The notes: generated by a model not told the origin, from the letters alone. A stretch of 64,000 nt of DNA from Thiobacillus sp. (GCF_030696885.1 NZ_JAUYRI010000005.1:186001-250000), one strand, 5' to 3'. Counted from the stretch's first letter, positions 53,254-63,544 are shown. Numbers and translations: made by a program.

Positions 53254-54515
53254 ACGTGAAACGAATCGTCGCCAAAACATCCCGGGAGGCCATGCGTCAG
53301 TTGCGTGAGCTACTCGGACCCGATGCGGTCATCCTCTCCAATCGCGCTGTGGATGGCGGAGTCGAGGTGTTGGCGCTGGCCGCCGACGACATCGCCAGCA
53401 TGGCGCCGCCCGCGGTGGAAAAACCGGTATCGGCGCCCGCTGCAGTGCCCGTTTTTCGCCATGCGGGTCTGGGCCGGACGCCCGAACCGACGCCCGAGGT
53501 CACGATCAAGCGTCGCCTGATCGAGCGCGTCGCGGTGCCGAGCCAGGAGAGCGCGCAACTGGCGAAAAGCGTCATCAGCGAAATCAAGACGCTGCAGACG
53601 CGGCTGGAAAGCCAGCTCGCCGACCTGGCCTGGCGCGACCTGCCGGGACGCGACCCGTCCGGCGCCACGCTGATGCGCGAAATGCTGACGGCCGGATTCA
53701 GTGCCACGCTGGCGCGCGAGATGCTGGAAGCCCTGCCCAAAGGCGACGCCGACCAGGCACAGGTCTGGATGCGCAACACACTGATGAAGCGCCTGCAGGT
53801 GATGCAGAACGAAACCGACATGCTCGACGCCGGCGGTGTGTTCGCCCTGATGGGCCCGACCGGCGCCGGCAAGACCACCACCACCGCCAAGCTGGCTGCA
53901 CGCTTCGTGGTGCGTCACGGCGCCGAAAAGCTGGCGCTGCTGACCACCGACAGCTACCGGATCGGCGGCCACGAACAGCTGCGCATCTACGGCAAGATTC
54001 TCGGCGTGACCGTGCATGCGGTGCGCGACGCCGCCGACCTGCGCTTGGCGTTGGCCGAATTGCGCAATAAGCACACCGTGCTGATCGACACCATCGGCAT
54101 GAGCCAGCGCGACCAGGCCGTTGCCGAACAGGTGGAAATGCTGTGCCAGGCCGGCCAGCCGATCAAGCGCCTGCTGATGCTCAATGCCACCAGCCACGGC
54201 GACACCCTCAACGAGGTGGTGCAGGCCTACCAGACACGCGGTCTGGACGGCTGCATCCTGACCAAGGTCGACGAGGCCGCGAGCCTGGGCCCGGCACTCG
54301 ACTGCGCGATCCGCCACGAACTCAACGTGCACTACCTGGCCACCGGCCAGCGGGTGCCCGAGGACCTGCACCTGGCCAACCGCCAGTACCTGGTTCACCG
54401 CGCCTTCAAGACCCGCACGCTGTCCTCGCCCTGGAAACTGGACGACAGCGAACTGGCGTTCGCGCTTTCCGGCATGCACACCCCGCATCGTGAAAGCGCG
54501 GTGGCCCTTGGATAA
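53250..54515 (+). CDS. flhF: Flagellar biosynthesis GTPase FlhF, copy 2
   Basis: SRP-like GTPase for flagellar placement. In the 421-aa product the B domain starts NVKRIVAKTSREAMRQLRELLG, a Pro/Ala linker follows, and the G domain has MGPTGAGKTTTTAKLAA, TDSYRIGGHEQL, LIDTIGMSQRD and TKVDEA. Strong ribosome site (GGAGGAGCAGC). Overlaps the flhG gene by about 26 bp if the GTG at 54490 is used. Confidence 0.95.
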   Translation: MNVKRIVAKTSREAMRQLRELLGPDAVILSNRAVDGGVEVLALAADDIASMAPPAVEKPVSAPAAVPVFRHAGLGRTPEPTPEVTIKRRLIERVAVPSQESAQLAKSVISEIKTLQTRLESQLADLAWRDLPGRDPSGATLMREMLTAGFSATLAREMLEALPKGDADQAQVWMRNTLMKRLQVMQNETDMLDAGGVFALMGPTGAGKTTTTAKLAARFVVRHGAEKLALLTTDSYRIGGHEQLRIYGKILGVTVHAVRDAADLRLALAELRNKHTVLIDTIGMSQRDQAVAEQVEMLCQAGQPIKRLLMLNATSHGDTLNEVVQAYQTRGLDGCILTKVDEAASLGPALDCAIRHELNVHYLATGQRVPEDLHLANRQYLVHRAFKTRTLSSPWKLDDSELAFALSGMHTPHRESAVALG

Positions 54516-55389
54516 GTTCGTCAGTGATCAGGCCGCCGGACTGCGCCGCTTGCTGGGGCAGACCGGGTTTCAGGTCATTACCGTGATGTCGGGGCAGCAG
54601 GGCGCGGGCAAGACGTCCGCCACCGCCAACCTGGCCGTCGCGCTGGCGCGCTCCGGGCGCGACGTGCTCATCATCGACCAGGACCAGCATGGCCGCGGTG
54701 CCTGCGCGGCGCTGGGCCTGACGCCGCGCTACGACGTGGCGGACGTGCTCGCCGGTCAGTGCACGCTGGACGCCTTGCTGCTGACCGGCCCCGACAACGT
54801 TCAGGTGCTGCCGCTGGGAGGCGGCTTCACCCGGCTTGGCCGCCTGTCGATGCGCGACCAGGAATGGCTGGCGCAATGCTTCAACCGCCTGCAATGCGGT
54901 GTCGACGTAGTGCTGGTCGACATGGAAGAGGCCACCGACCCCGACGCGCTGCCACTCGGCCTTGCCGCGACCGAGATCATGGTCGTGCTGCCGCCCGGTA
55001 GCACCGCGATCACCCAGGGCTACACGCTGGTCAAGCGGCTGTCGCAGAACTTCGGCAAGCGCCGCTTCCGTCTGCTGCTCAATCGCATGGAATCGCAGGA
55101 ACAGGCGCAGGCCGTTGCGCAGAATTTCTCCCAGACTGCCGAGCGCTATCTGGGGGTCGCGGTCGATTACCTGGGGTATATTCCGCTCGACGAGCGCATG
55201 ACCCGCGCCAGCCATTTGCACACCTCGGTGGTGGACGCCTTCCCGGTTGCACAATCCACCTCGCAGTTCCGTAAACTGGCGGAGGGTTTGCTCTGCTGGC
55301 CGCAGCCCCCCAGCCTGGGAAGCGTCGGGGCGTTCATGCAGCGCGTGATCCAGGGCGGCTGCCTGGTGGAAGCCTATAGGAGAGGGTAA
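54490..55389 (+). CDS. flhG: Flagellar number regulator FlhG (MinD-like), copy 2
   Basis: MinD-family ATPase that limits flagellar number and works on FlhF. The product (299 aa from GTG 54490, or from TTG 54508 six codons later) has the activator helix DQAAGLRRLL, Walker A SGQQGAGKTSATANLA, LIIDQDQH and a later DMEEATD block. The lysine of the deviant Walker A (KGGxGKT) is Gln here, but the core GKT is kept. Copy 1 at 7318 has lost even that. Lies between flhF and fliA as in polar flagellates. Confidence 0.88.
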   Translation: MKARWPLDKFVSDQAAGLRRLLGQTGFQVITVMSGQQGAGKTSATANLAVALARSGRDVLIIDQDQHGRGACAALGLTPRYDVADVLAGQCTLDALLLTGPDNVQVLPLGGGFTRLGRLSMRDQEWLAQCFNRLQCGVDVVLVDMEEATDPDALPLGLAATEIMVVLPPGSTAITQGYTLVKRLSQNFGKRRFRLLLNRMESQEQAQAVAQNFSQTAERYLGVAVDYLGYIPLDERMTRASHLHTSVVDAFPVAQSTSQFRKLAEGLLCWPQPPSLGSVGAFMQRVIQGGCLVEAYRRG

Positions 55390-55391
55390 GG

Positions 55392-56123
55392 GTGTATACC
55401 GCAAGCGGAAAAAGCGAAAAAAGCGACCTGCTGACGCAGTACATGCCCATGGTCAAACGACTGGCCCATCACATGATGGGCCGTTTGCCGCCGAGCGTCG
55501 AAGAAGACGACCTGGTGCAGGCGGGCATGATCGGCCTGTTGGACGCGATCAGCCGTTATGACGAAGCGCAGAGCGCACAGTTCGAGGCCTACGCGATCCA
55601 GCGCATCCGCGGCTCGATGATCGACGAGCTGCGCCAGATCGACTGGATGCCGCGCAGCGCGCGGCAGTCGATGCGCAAGATCGAGCAGGCCATCAGCGCG
55701 CTGCAGCACAAGCTCGGGCGCCAGCCCAGCGAAACCGAAATCGCCGAAGCCATGAAGATTCCGCTCGCCGACTACCAGTCGATGCTGGGTGACGCGCGCG
55801 GGCACCAGCTGCTGTACTTCGAGGATTTCGGCGACACGGACGAGGACGATTCCTTCCTCGACAAGCAGTCCGCCGCCGAATCCAGCATGCCGTTGCCGCA
55901 GTTGCTCGACGCCAACCTGCGTGCCTGCATCATCGCCGGCATCGAGAACCTGCCCGAACGCGAACAGCTGCTGATGTCGCTGTACTACGAACAGGAACTC
56001 AACCTGCGCGAGATCAGCGAAGTGTTCGGCGTCACCGAATCACGCATCTGCCAGTTGCATGGCCAGGCGATCGCGCGGCTTCGCGCCAAGCTCAAGGAAG
56101 ACTCATGGATCGCGGAAGCCTGA
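55392..56123 (+). CDS. fliA: Sigma-28 flagellar sigma factor FliA, copy 2
   Basis: Late flagellar sigma factor. The 243-aa protein has region 2 (YMPMVKRLAHHMMGRLPPSV; EEDDLVQAGMIGLLDAISRY; QRIRGSMIDELRQIDWMPR) and region 4 (LREISEVFGVTESRICQLHGQA). The GTG at 55392 follows AGGAGAGGG. It overlaps motC by about 19 bp. It is the sigma factor expected to read the motA promoter-like site at 47933. Confidence 0.96.
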   Translation: MYTASGKSEKSDLLTQYMPMVKRLAHHMMGRLPPSVEEDDLVQAGMIGLLDAISRYDEAQSAQFEAYAIQRIRGSMIDELRQIDWMPRSARQSMRKIEQAISALQHKLGRQPSETEIAEAMKIPLADYQSMLGDARGHQLLYFEDFGDTDEDDSFLDKQSAAESSMPLPQLLDANLRACIIAGIENLPEREQLLMSLYYEQELNLREISEVFGVTESRICQLHGQAIARLRAKLKEDSWIAEA

Positions 56124-56842
56124 TCGGTCTCACGCTGGCGGCGGTCGCCATCCTCGGCGGCCAGGCGATGGAGGGCGGCCATGTCAGCACCTTCCTGCAG
56201 CCGGCCGCCTTTGTCATTGTCGTGATCGGCACGCTCGGCGCGGTGATGCTGCACTATCCGCTGCCGGTCTTCATCAAGGGCGTGCGCATGGCCAAATGGG
56301 CGTTCCGTCCGCCCGAAGATGAAAGCATCGTGCTGATCCGCCGCGTGGTGCAGTGGGCGCAGTTGGTGCGTGTCGAGGGCCTGCTGGCGCTGGAAAAGCA
56401 CCTCGACCTGACGCGCGACCCATTCCAGAAGGGCGGTCTGCAACTGCTGATCGACGGCGCCGACGCGGCCAAGCTGCGCGACACGCTCGACGTTCAGATC
56501 GTCGGCTTCGAGACCGAGCAGCGGCAGGCCGCGCGGGTGTGGGAAGTCGCCGGCGGTTATGCGCCGACACTCGGCATTCTGGGCGCGGTGATCGGCCTGA
56601 TCCACGTGATGGAAAACCTGGCCGACCCCAGCAAGCTGGGCGCCGGCATCGCAGTCGCCTTCGTAGCCACCATCTACGGCGTGGGGCTGGCCAACCTGGT
56701 GTTCCTGCCCATCGCCAACAAGATCAAGTTCACCATCGCGCGCCAGGTGAGCGACCGCGAGATCCTCAGCGACGGCCTTGTCGGCATCGCCCAGGGCGAC
56801 AATCCGCGCATCATCGAAGCCCGGCTCAGAGGCTATCTATGA
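56105..56842 (+). CDS. motC: Second stator A subunit, MotC/PomA type
   Basis: The 245-aa protein is a MotA-family stator subunit. It has four helices: SLIGLTLAAVAILGGQAMEGG, FVIVVIGTLGAVMLHYP, YAPTLGILGAVIGLIHVM and AVAFVATIYGVGLANLVFLP. The last two carry the usual conserved prolines and threonines. It starts within fliA. Its stop TGA (56840-56842) falls in the left terminal repeat of an inserted element that separates it from motD. Ion specificity (H+ or Na+) cannot be decided here. Confidence 0.93.
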   Translation: MDRGSLIGLTLAAVAILGGQAMEGGHVSTFLQPAAFVIVVIGTLGAVMLHYPLPVFIKGVRMAKWAFRPPEDESIVLIRRVVQWAQLVRVEGLLALEKHLDLTRDPFQKGGLQLLIDGADAAKLRDTLDVQIVGFETEQRQAARVWEVAGGYAPTLGILGAVIGLIHVMENLADPSKLGAGIAVAFVATIYGVGLANLVFLPIANKIKFTIARQVSDREILSDGLVGIAQGDNPRIIEARLRGYL

Positions 56843-57081
56843 TCCTAGAAACCGTGGTTGACCGCTTATAAGCTCATGGCGTACCGCTTGAATACGTCTT
56901 TCTGCGCCTTGGGTCGCGCTCGCGTAAAGGGTGACTCCGCTACGTACCCGCTGGCACGCCTGGTCACGCGCCTGCCTTTGTCACTCGTCGTTGCAGGCAA
57001 TGGCCTGCTGCCTCCTCATTTCGCGGCAGCCACCTGCCCAGACGCACCATCGGGTGCGTCCAACCAGGGTTCCTAGGATCA
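56840..57081. mobile_element. MITE-like element between motC and motD
   Basis: About 242 bp bounded by 21-bp imperfect inverted repeats: left 56840-56860 and right 57061-57081. Read inward, both begin TGATCCTAG and agree at 19 of 21 positions (AACC and TGGTTG shared). Just inside the right end is a perfect hairpin GACGCACC-ATCG-GGTGCGTC (57041-57060). No protein is encoded. The left end carries the motC stop codon and the right end supplies the A of the motD ATG, so the element fits exactly between the two genes. A clear target-site duplication was not seen. Confidence 0.7.
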
Positions 57082-57863
57082 TGCGTCGCCGCCGCCGCAT
57101 TGCATCCGACCATGACAACCACGACCGCTGGCTGATTTCCTACGCCGATTTCATCACGCTGCTGTTTGCGTTTTTCGTCGTGATGTACGCCATCTCGGCG
57201 GTCAGCGAATCCAAATACCGCGTGCTGGCCGGCGCGCTCGGTGGCGCGTTCGGCAAGACGGTAGCGACCGACATGCCGGTGCCGCAGTTGACGCCGACGC
57301 CGCTGCCACCCGAAGTCAGCCAGCGCAGCCTCAAGCAGCAGCAGGCCATCGAGGAAGAAGAGCACATGGCCGAGGTGGCCAACAACCTGCTCGATGTGAT
57401 GGGCCCGCTGGTGAAGGAGGGCAAGGTGCGGATGACGCAGAGCCGGCGTGGCGTCAGCATCGAAATCAACGCCAATGTGCTGTTCGAGCCCGGCCGCGCG
57501 GAGTTGGAGCCACAATCGCTGGAAGTGCTGAGCGCAGTGGCGAACACCCTCAAAAACGAACCCTTCAAGCTCGAAATCACCGGCCATACCGACCCCGTGC
57601 CGATCACCAGCCCGCTGTTCGCATCGAACTGGGAGCTGTCGGCGGTGCGTGCCACCAGCGTGGTTCGTCTGCTCGCCGACAACGGCATTTCGCCCGATCG
57701 GCTCTACGCCATCGGGCGCGAGGCCAGCCAGCCGATTGCGTCAAACGACACGCCCGAAGGCCGGGCACGCAACCGCCGGGTCGAGCTGATGATTCTGTCC
57801 GGCCTGCCGGATGTGGTCGAGGAAATTCCGGTACGCCCGGCTGCCGATCCCGCCGCACCTTGA
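57081..57863 (+). CDS. motD: Second stator B subunit, MotD/MotB type
   Basis: The 260-aa protein has an N-terminal helix with the ion-binding Asp (RWLISYADFITLLFAFFVVMY) and a C-terminal OmpA-like peptidoglycan-binding domain (ITGHTDPVPITS, NWELSAVRATSVVRLL, RNRRVELMI). The ATG at 57081 immediately follows the MITE-like element, whose right end holds the upstream leader, so its original ribosome site has probably been replaced. Partner of motC. A possible weak hairpin follows before lon. Confidence 0.93.
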   Translation: MRRRRRIASDHDNHDRWLISYADFITLLFAFFVVMYAISAVSESKYRVLAGALGGAFGKTVATDMPVPQLTPTPLPPEVSQRSLKQQQAIEEEEHMAEVANNLLDVMGPLVKEGKVRMTQSRRGVSIEINANVLFEPGRAELEPQSLEVLSAVANTLKNEPFKLEITGHTDPVPITSPLFASNWELSAVRATSVVRLLADNGISPDRLYAIGREASQPIASNDTPEGRARNRRVELMILSGLPDVVEEIPVRPAADPAAP

Positions 57864-57922
57864 AAACGGGCAGATCGGCCCGATCTTCTGTCACTGTTGT
57901 TTCGGACTAAGATGATCAGACC

Positions 57923-60304
57923 ATGCCCAATGATCCCGCACTCGAAGGCGAAATCGTCCCTGACGACCGCCAGTTGCCCAGCTCGCCGGTGCTGCCGACC
58001 GAGCTCCACCTGCTGCCGCTGACCGAAAAGCCGTTCTTCCCGGCGCAAACCCTGCCGCTGCTGATGAACGAGGCGCCGTGGCTGTCGACCGTGGAAGCCA
58101 TCGGCGACACCGCGCACCACATGGTGGGCCTGGTCGTGGTCAAACCCGACAACACCGACGACATCAAGCGCGCCGATTTCCGCAGCATCGGCACCGTGGT
58201 GCGCATCCATCATCCGGTCCGCACCGACGGCAAGATGCAGTTCATCGCCGAGGGCACGCGCCGCTTCCGCATTGTCGAGTGGCTGTCGGAAACCGCGCCC
58301 TACAAGGTCCGCGTCGAGTACCCCAACGAGACCGGCAAGGCGGATTCCGAGGAAATCCGCGCCTATTCGATTGCCATCATCAACACCATCAAGGAGTTGC
58401 TGCCGCTCAATCCGCTGTATTCGGAGGAGCTCAAGTTCTTTCTCAACCGCTTCGGGCCGAACGAGCCCTCGCGGCTGACCGACTTTGCCGCCAGCCTCAC
58501 CACTGCCTCCAAGCTGGAATTGCAGGAGGTGCTGGAAGCATTCGGCCTGAAGAAGCGGATGGAGAAGGTGCTGGTGCTGCTGAAGAAGGAACTCGACGTC
58601 GCCCGCCTGCAATCGGACATCCGTGGCAAGGTCGACGAGAAAATGACCGAGCAGCAGCGCGAATTCTTCCTGCGCCAGCAGTTGAAGGCGATCCAGAAGG
58701 AGCTCGGCCTTGCCAAGGACGACAAGACTGCCGAGCTCGACACGTTCCGGGAACGCATTGCCAAGCTGACGCTGCCGGCGCCGGCCCAAAAGCGCATCGA
58801 CGAGGAAATGCACAAGCTCTCCCTGCTGGAGACCGGTTCGTCGGAGTACACCGTCACCCGCAACTACCTCGACTGGCTGACCGTGCTGCCGTGGGGCGTG
58901 CATACCCAGGACAAGATCGACCTCGAGCGCGCGCGCAAGATCCTCGACCGCGACCACGATGGACTGGAGGACGTGAAGGACCGCATCATCGAATTCCTCG
59001 CCGTCGGTGCGATGCGCGGCGAAATGGCCGGCTCGATCCTGCTGCTGATCGGCCCGCCCGGCGTCGGCAAGACCTCGATCGGCAAGTCGATTGCGGAAGC
59101 GCTGGGGCGCAAGTTCTACCGCTTCTCGGTCGGCGGCATGCGCGACGAGGCCGAAATCAAGGGCCACCGCCGCACCTACATCGGCGCCATGCCGGGCAAG
59201 TTCGTGCAGGCGTTGAAAGAGGTGGAATCGGCCAACCCGGTCATCATGCTCGACGAGATCGACAAGATCGGCGCCAGCTTCCAGGGCGACCCGGCCTCGG
59301 CCTTGCTGGAAGTGCTCGACCCCGAGCAGAACGCCGACTTTCTCGACCATTACCTCGATGTGCGTTTCGATCTGTCCAAGGCGCTGTTCATTTGTACCGC
59401 GAACGATTTCTCCATCCCCTCGGCGCTGCTCGACCGCATGGAAGTCATCCGCCTCTCCGGCTATATCACCGAGGAAAAGATCGCGATTGCCAAACATCAC
59501 CTGTGGCCGCGCGTGCTGGAGCGGGCCGGCCTGAAAAAGAACCAGCTCGCGATCAGCGAAGGCGCATTGCGCCACGTGATCGAGGGCTATGCGCGCGAAG
59601 CCGGCGTGCGCAACCTGGAAAAACAGCTGGGCCGGGTGGCGCGCAAGGCTGTGGTCAAGATCCTCGGCGGCAGCGCCACGCCAATCCGGATCGGCGTCAA
59701 GGAAATCGAGGCCTATCTCGACAAGCCGGTGTTCAGCCGCGAAAAACCGATGAGCGGGGTAGGGATCGTCACCGGTCTCGCGTGGACCGCGATGGGCGGC
59801 GCCACGCTGCCGGTCGAGGCGTCGCGGGTCCATACGCTTAACCGCGGTTTCAAGCTCACCGGCAAGCTGGGCGAGGTGATGAAGGAATCGGCCGAAATCG
59901 CCTACAGCTATGTCGCCTCGCACCTGAAAACCTACGGCGCGGACATCACCTTCTTCGACAAGGGCTTCGTTCACCTGCACGTGCCGGAAGGGGCGACGCC
60001 CAAGGATGGACCCAGCGCCGGCGTGACCATGGCGACCGCGCTGCTGTCACTGGCCAAAAACCAAAAAATCCCGCGCCCGCTGGCGATGACCGGCGAACTG
60101 ACCCTGACCGGCAAGGTGTTGCCGGTCGGCGGCATCCGCGAAAAAGTCATCGCTGCGCGGCGAGTCGGCATCCATGAACTGATCCTTCCGGACGCCAACC
60201 GGCGCGACTTCGACAAGCTGCCCGAGCATATCCGCGCCGGATTCACCGTGCATTACGCCAAGCGCTATCAGGATGTCGCGGCGGTGGTGTTCGGCGCGGA
60301 TTGA
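57923..60304 (+). CDS. lon: ATP-dependent protease Lon
   Basis: Cytoplasmic AAA+ serine protease for damaged and regulatory proteins. The 793-aa protein has the N-terminal substrate domain ([20 protein letters not shown]), Walker [10 protein letters not shown] with Walker [12 protein letters not shown], and the protease domain with the catalytic Ser in [16 protein letters not shown] and the Lys in [10 protein letters not shown]. Length is typical. Transcribed alone, ending at a bidirectional terminator. Confidence 0.97.
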   Translation: MPNDPALEGEIVPDDRQLPSSPVLPTELHLLPLTEKPFFPAQTLPLLMNEAPWLSTVEAIGDTAHHMVGLVVVKPDNTDDIKRADFRSIGTVVRIHHPVRTDGKMQFIAEGTRRFRIVEWLSETAPYKVRVEYPNETGKADSEEIRAYSIAIINTIKELLPLNPLYSEELKFFLNRFGPNEPSRLTDFAASLTTASKLELQEVLEAFGLKKRMEKVLVLLKKELDVARLQSDIRGKVDEKMTEQQREFFLRQQLKAIQKELGLAKDDKTAELDTFRERIAKLTLPAPAQKRIDEEMHKLSLLETGSSEYTVTRNYLDWLTVLPWGVHTQDKIDLERARKILDRDHDGLEDVKDRIIEFLAVGAMRGEMAGSILLLIGPPGVGKTSIGKSIAEALGRKFYRFSVGGMRDEAEIKGHRRTYIGAMPGKFVQALKEVESANPVIMLDEIDKIGASFQGDPASALLEVLDPEQNADFLDHYLDVRFDLSKALFICTANDFSIPSALLDRMEVIRLSGYITEEKIAIAKHHLWPRVLERAGLKKNQLAISEGALRHVIEGYAREAGVRNLEKQLGRVARKAVVKILGGSATPIRIGVKEIEAYLDKPVFSREKPMSGVGIVTGLAWTAMGGATLPVEASRVHTLNRGFKLTGKLGEVMKESAEIAYSYVASHLKTYGADITFFDKGFVHLHVPEGATPKDGPSAGVTMATALLSLAKNQKIPRPLAMTGELTLTGKVLPVGGIREKVIAARRVGIHELILPDANRRDFDKLPEHIRAGFTVHYAKRYQDVAAVVFGAD

Positions 60305-60310
60305 TTCCGG

Positions 60311-60346
60311 GACAGGACAACGACAATCCCAGCCGGTTGTCCTGTC
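60311..60346. terminator. Bidirectional terminator between lon and dsrE2
   Basis: Perfect 11-bp stem GACAGGACAAC (60311-60321) / GTTGTCCTGTC (60336-60346) with a 14-nt loop, centred in the 57-bp gap between the convergent genes. Long T-runs are absent on both sides, but position and symmetry fit a shared terminator. Confidence 0.7.
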
Positions 60347-60361
60347 TCGTTCGGTGCGACT

Positions 60362-60973
60362 TCAAATGAACAGGCAAACATCGGACTTCTGCGCGGTTGG
60401 CAGAAAGCTGGCGGCGCCGATCCAGCCCTCGATTTCGGGGATGAATTCATCCTGCGAGTAGCCGAACAGGTCCACCGTCATCTGGCAGGCAAACAGCTTG
60501 GCGTCCGCCTCGATGCACGCGCTGCGCAATTCGTCGATGGTGGCCACGCCTTTGTTTTTCACTGTTTGCGCCATCAGCCCGGTTGCCATTTTTTCGAATC
60601 CGGGTACACCAGCCATGACGACGTTCGGCACCTTCCAGTTAATGTCTTTCAGCCACTGCGGTCCAAACGGCATCTTCATCGGCATGCTGGGGTTGCCGAG
60701 CGGACTGATCTCGAGGTGGAGATCCTTCTTGAGCAGTTCCAGCCCATAGAAGGTGAAGAAAACGGACACATCCCAGCCCAGCGCGCCGGCGGTCGACGCC
60801 AGGATGAACGGCGGGTACGCCCAATCCAGGGTGCCTTTGGTGGCGATAATGGACAGGGATGGGACATGCGCGGCTTCGCGTTCGGCCATCCTGGCCTCGA
60901 AGCGCTGGTCGAACCACTGATCGAATTGGGACTGATCCAGTGTTGGCGGGGTGATCTTGTCTGCTACGCCCAT
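60362..60973 (-). CDS. dsrE2: DsrE2-like sulfur carrier/transfer protein
   Basis: DsrE/DsrF/DrsH-like protein of the DsrE2 type, linked to cytoplasmic sulfur transfer together with TusA in sulfur oxidisers. The 203-aa product has SLSIIATKGTLDWAYPPFIL, hydrophobic stretches near ASTAGALGWDVSVFFTFYG, and a cysteine in KLFACQMTVDLFGY that fits the sulfur-binding site of the family. It lies 10 bp after tusA on the same strand, an arrangement known from rhd-tusA-dsrE2 clusters; no rhodanese is present here. Confidence 0.85.
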   Translation of the reverse strand: MGVADKITPPTLDQSQFDQWFDQRFEARMAEREAAHVPSLSIIATKGTLDWAYPPFILASTAGALGWDVSVFFTFYGLELLKKDLHLEISPLGNPSMPMKMPFGPQWLKDINWKVPNVVMAGVPGFEKMATGLMAQTVKNKGVATIDELRSACIEADAKLFACQMTVDLFGYSQDEFIPEIEGWIGAASFLPTAQKSDVCLFI

Positions 60974-60983
60974 GGTCTTCTCC

Positions 60984-61217
60984 TTATGCCTTGCGGATGA
61001 GAAATTCGAACTCGCCCTGATTCGAACTGGACGAGATCAGGTCATGCCCGGTTTGCTTGCAGAAGGCTTGCATATCCTTCAGGGAACCGGGGTCGGTAGA
61101 GATGACGGCGAGTGTGTCCCCGGTACCCAGTTCAGACAGGGCTTTTTTGGTGCGCAAAATAGGCAACGGGCAGTTCAAGCCGCGTGCATCCAGGCTATGT
61201 GTGGCAGGTGCATTCAT
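60984..61217 (-). CDS. tusA: TusA-family sulfurtransferase
   Basis: Small sulfur carrier that passes sulfane sulfur between proteins. The 77-aa protein has the hallmark LDARGLNCPLPILRTKKAL with the persulfide Cys16 in CPxP, followed by DPGSLKDMQAFCKQTGH. The ATG at 61217 is preferred over GTG 61226 because AGGAG lies 8 bp before it. A palindromic TetR-type operator lies 24 bp upstream. It forms a unit with dsrE2 and is downstream of tetR on the same strand. Confidence 0.93.
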   Translation of the reverse strand: MNAPATHSLDARGLNCPLPILRTKKALSELGTGDTLAVISTDPGSLKDMQAFCKQTGHDLISSSSNQGEFEFLIRKA

Positions 61218-61240
61218 CGTAATCACTCCTCATGGTAGAT

Positions 61241-61254
61241 GACCGTTCGGTCAA
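61241..61254. promoter_or_regulatory. TetR-type operator upstream of tusA
   Basis: GACCGTTCGGTCAA, part of the near-perfect palindrome TGACCG-TT-CGGTCA (61240-61253), 24 bp before the tusA ATG. It matches the site upstream of tetR (61957-61970) at 11 of 14 positions in the same orientation, so the TetR protein encoded at 61335 is the likely ligand. Confidence 0.65.
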
Positions 61255-61334
61255 GAGAATCGGCAAAAAAATTGCCGGGCGAAAACGGCTTAATGTTCTC
61301 CAAGGGGGAAAAAACGTGACCTGATCGCATCAGA

Positions 61335-61940
61335 TCAGTCACCGCTTAATTCGATGCGCAGCGTCTTGATCGCAGGGCCCAGTCGATAGAGCAGTTCGGG
61401 ATCATTTTGCGCCTTGGCCAGCAAGATCACCCCCTCGAGATAGGCCAGCATGGCTTCAGCGGTCAGGCCCGCATCCAGGGGCGGGATGGTGCCAGCGGCC
61501 ACGGCCTGTTCCAGCGTTTCCTTGAAGCGGGACTTTGCGCGCGTAAAAATCGCGAGCAGCTTGGCGCGCAGAATATCGTCCTGGGTGCTGACTTCCAGCG
61601 TCAGGTTGCCAAAGATGCAACCCAGCATGCGCCCATGCACTTGCTTGATCGACTTCTGCCAGAAGTAGGCTGCATCGATCAAATAATCGATCCGCTCCAT
61701 CGGCGGCAAGGCCGGATCGAAGGCTTCGGCAACAAAGCCGTTGGCCCATTCGTCCGCAAACGCGTCGATTACCGCCATCACGAGATCGCGCTTGGACGGG
61801 AAGAAGTGATAGAAACTTCCTTTTTGCACCCCGGCGCTCTCGCAGATTTCCTGGATGCCTACATTCGCGTAGCTGCGCGAGTGAAAACGCGGCTTGGCGG
61901 CTGCGATGATGCGGGAACGGGTGTCGGTTGCGATATTCAT
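61335..61940 (-). CDS. TetR/AcrR family transcriptional regulator
   Basis: The 201-aa product has an N-terminal helix-turn-helix typical of TetR proteins (TRSRIIAAAKPRFHSRSYANVG, then VQKGSFYHFFPSKRDLVMAV) and a helical ligand domain. It is close in style to the AcuR/NemR-like branch. ATG 61940 is chosen; ATG 61949 is three codons upstream. A palindromic site lies at 61957-61970, consistent with autoregulation. A possible promoter (TTGCAT, 17 bp, TACGAT, read on the minus strand) would give a nearly leaderless mRNA. Downstream on the same strand are tusA and dsrE2, which carry a matching operator. The inducing ligand is unknown. Confidence 0.88.
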   Translation of the reverse strand: MNIATDTRSRIIAAAKPRFHSRSYANVGIQEICESAGVQKGSFYHFFPSKRDLVMAVIDAFADEWANGFVAEAFDPALPPMERIDYLIDAAYFWQKSIKQVHGRMLGCIFGNLTLEVSTQDDILRAKLLAIFTRAKSRFKETLEQAVAAGTIPPLDAGLTAEAMLAYLEGVILLAKAQNDPELLYRLGPAIKTLRIELSGD

Positions 61941-61956
61941 GCGCTGCATCGTAGTA

Positions 61957-61970
61957 GACCGACCAGTCAA
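61957..61970. promoter_or_regulatory. TetR-type operator upstream of tetR
   Basis: GACCGACCAGTCAA, 17 bp upstream of the tetR start, resembles the tusA-proximal site (GACCG-N4-GTCAA shared). It lies between the hexamers of a possible promoter, the usual place for repression by its own product. Confidence 0.6.
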
Positions 61971-62060
61971 ATGCAAGTGGGTTTTGTTAGACGCCCAGAT
62001 AGGGATCAGCGACGCCGAATCCTTTGGGGCGGGGCCTGTCGAGTCGGGTAAAATGCCGGG

Positions 62061-62868
62061 ATGACCGAAGCTGCGCTCCTCGACCTGCCGCCCGACGCCA
62101 CCCCCGCCGCACCTGTGATCAGGGTGCGCGGCGAGCTGCTGACCGAATTGCCGCAGGACCTCTACATCCCGCCCGACGCGCTCGAGGTCTTTCTCGAGGC
62201 CTTCGAGGGCCCACTCGACCTGCTCTTGTATCTGATCCGGCGCCAGAACCTCGATGTGCTCGACATCCCGATGGCGGCGCTGACCAAGCAATACATGGCC
62301 TACGTCGAAGCGGCGCGCGCCACCCGACTGGAGCTGGCAGCGGAATATCTGCTGATGGCGGCAATGCTGATCGACATCAAGTCACGCATGCTGTTGCCTC
62401 GCCGTGAGCAGGCCGAGGACGCCAGCGAAGGCGACGACCCGCGCGCCGAGCTGGTGCGCCGCCTGCTCGAGTACGAGCAGATGAAGCTCGCCGGCCAGCA
62501 CCTCGACGCCATGCCGCAGGCTGGGCGCGATTTCGACACCGTCAGCGTGTTTCTGCCGGCTGCCGCCCGGCGCCTGCCGAGCCTGCATCCGGAGGAGCTG
62601 GCCGCGGCCTGGCTTGCGATCCTGTCGCGCGCGAAGAACCGCACCCACCACCGCATCGGCCGCCAGGACCTGTCGATCCGCGAAATCATGAGCCGTATCC
62701 TGAAGCAGATGACGCCAGGCGAGTTCATGGAATTCAAGGACTTGTTCCCGGAAGCGGCGACAGTGCATGAACTCGTGGTCACCTTCCTCGCGGTGCTGGA
62801 ACTGACCAAGGAAACCCTGCTCGACGTGACGCAGGCCGAGCCGTTTGACCCCATCTACGTAAAGCTCC

Positions 62869-62888
<20 letters not shown>
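62061..62888 (+). CDS. scpA: Segregation and condensation protein A
   Basis: Kleisin subunit that links SMC heads in chromosome condensation. The 275-aa product has [23 protein letters not shown] and [21 protein letters not shown] near the N-terminus and a C-terminal winged-helix ([24 protein letters not shown]). It overlaps scpB by about 20 bp, the standard pair. Confidence 0.95.
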
Positions 62889-63543
<655 letters not shown>

Positions 63544-63544
63544 C

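Noticed and set aside
56858-57076. Short frame inside the MITE-like element
   Set aside because: No ribosome site or known domain; the element looks non-coding.
57704-59980. Long minus-strand frame opposite lon and motD
   Set aside because: Antisense shadow of lon, which has all protease and ATPase motifs.
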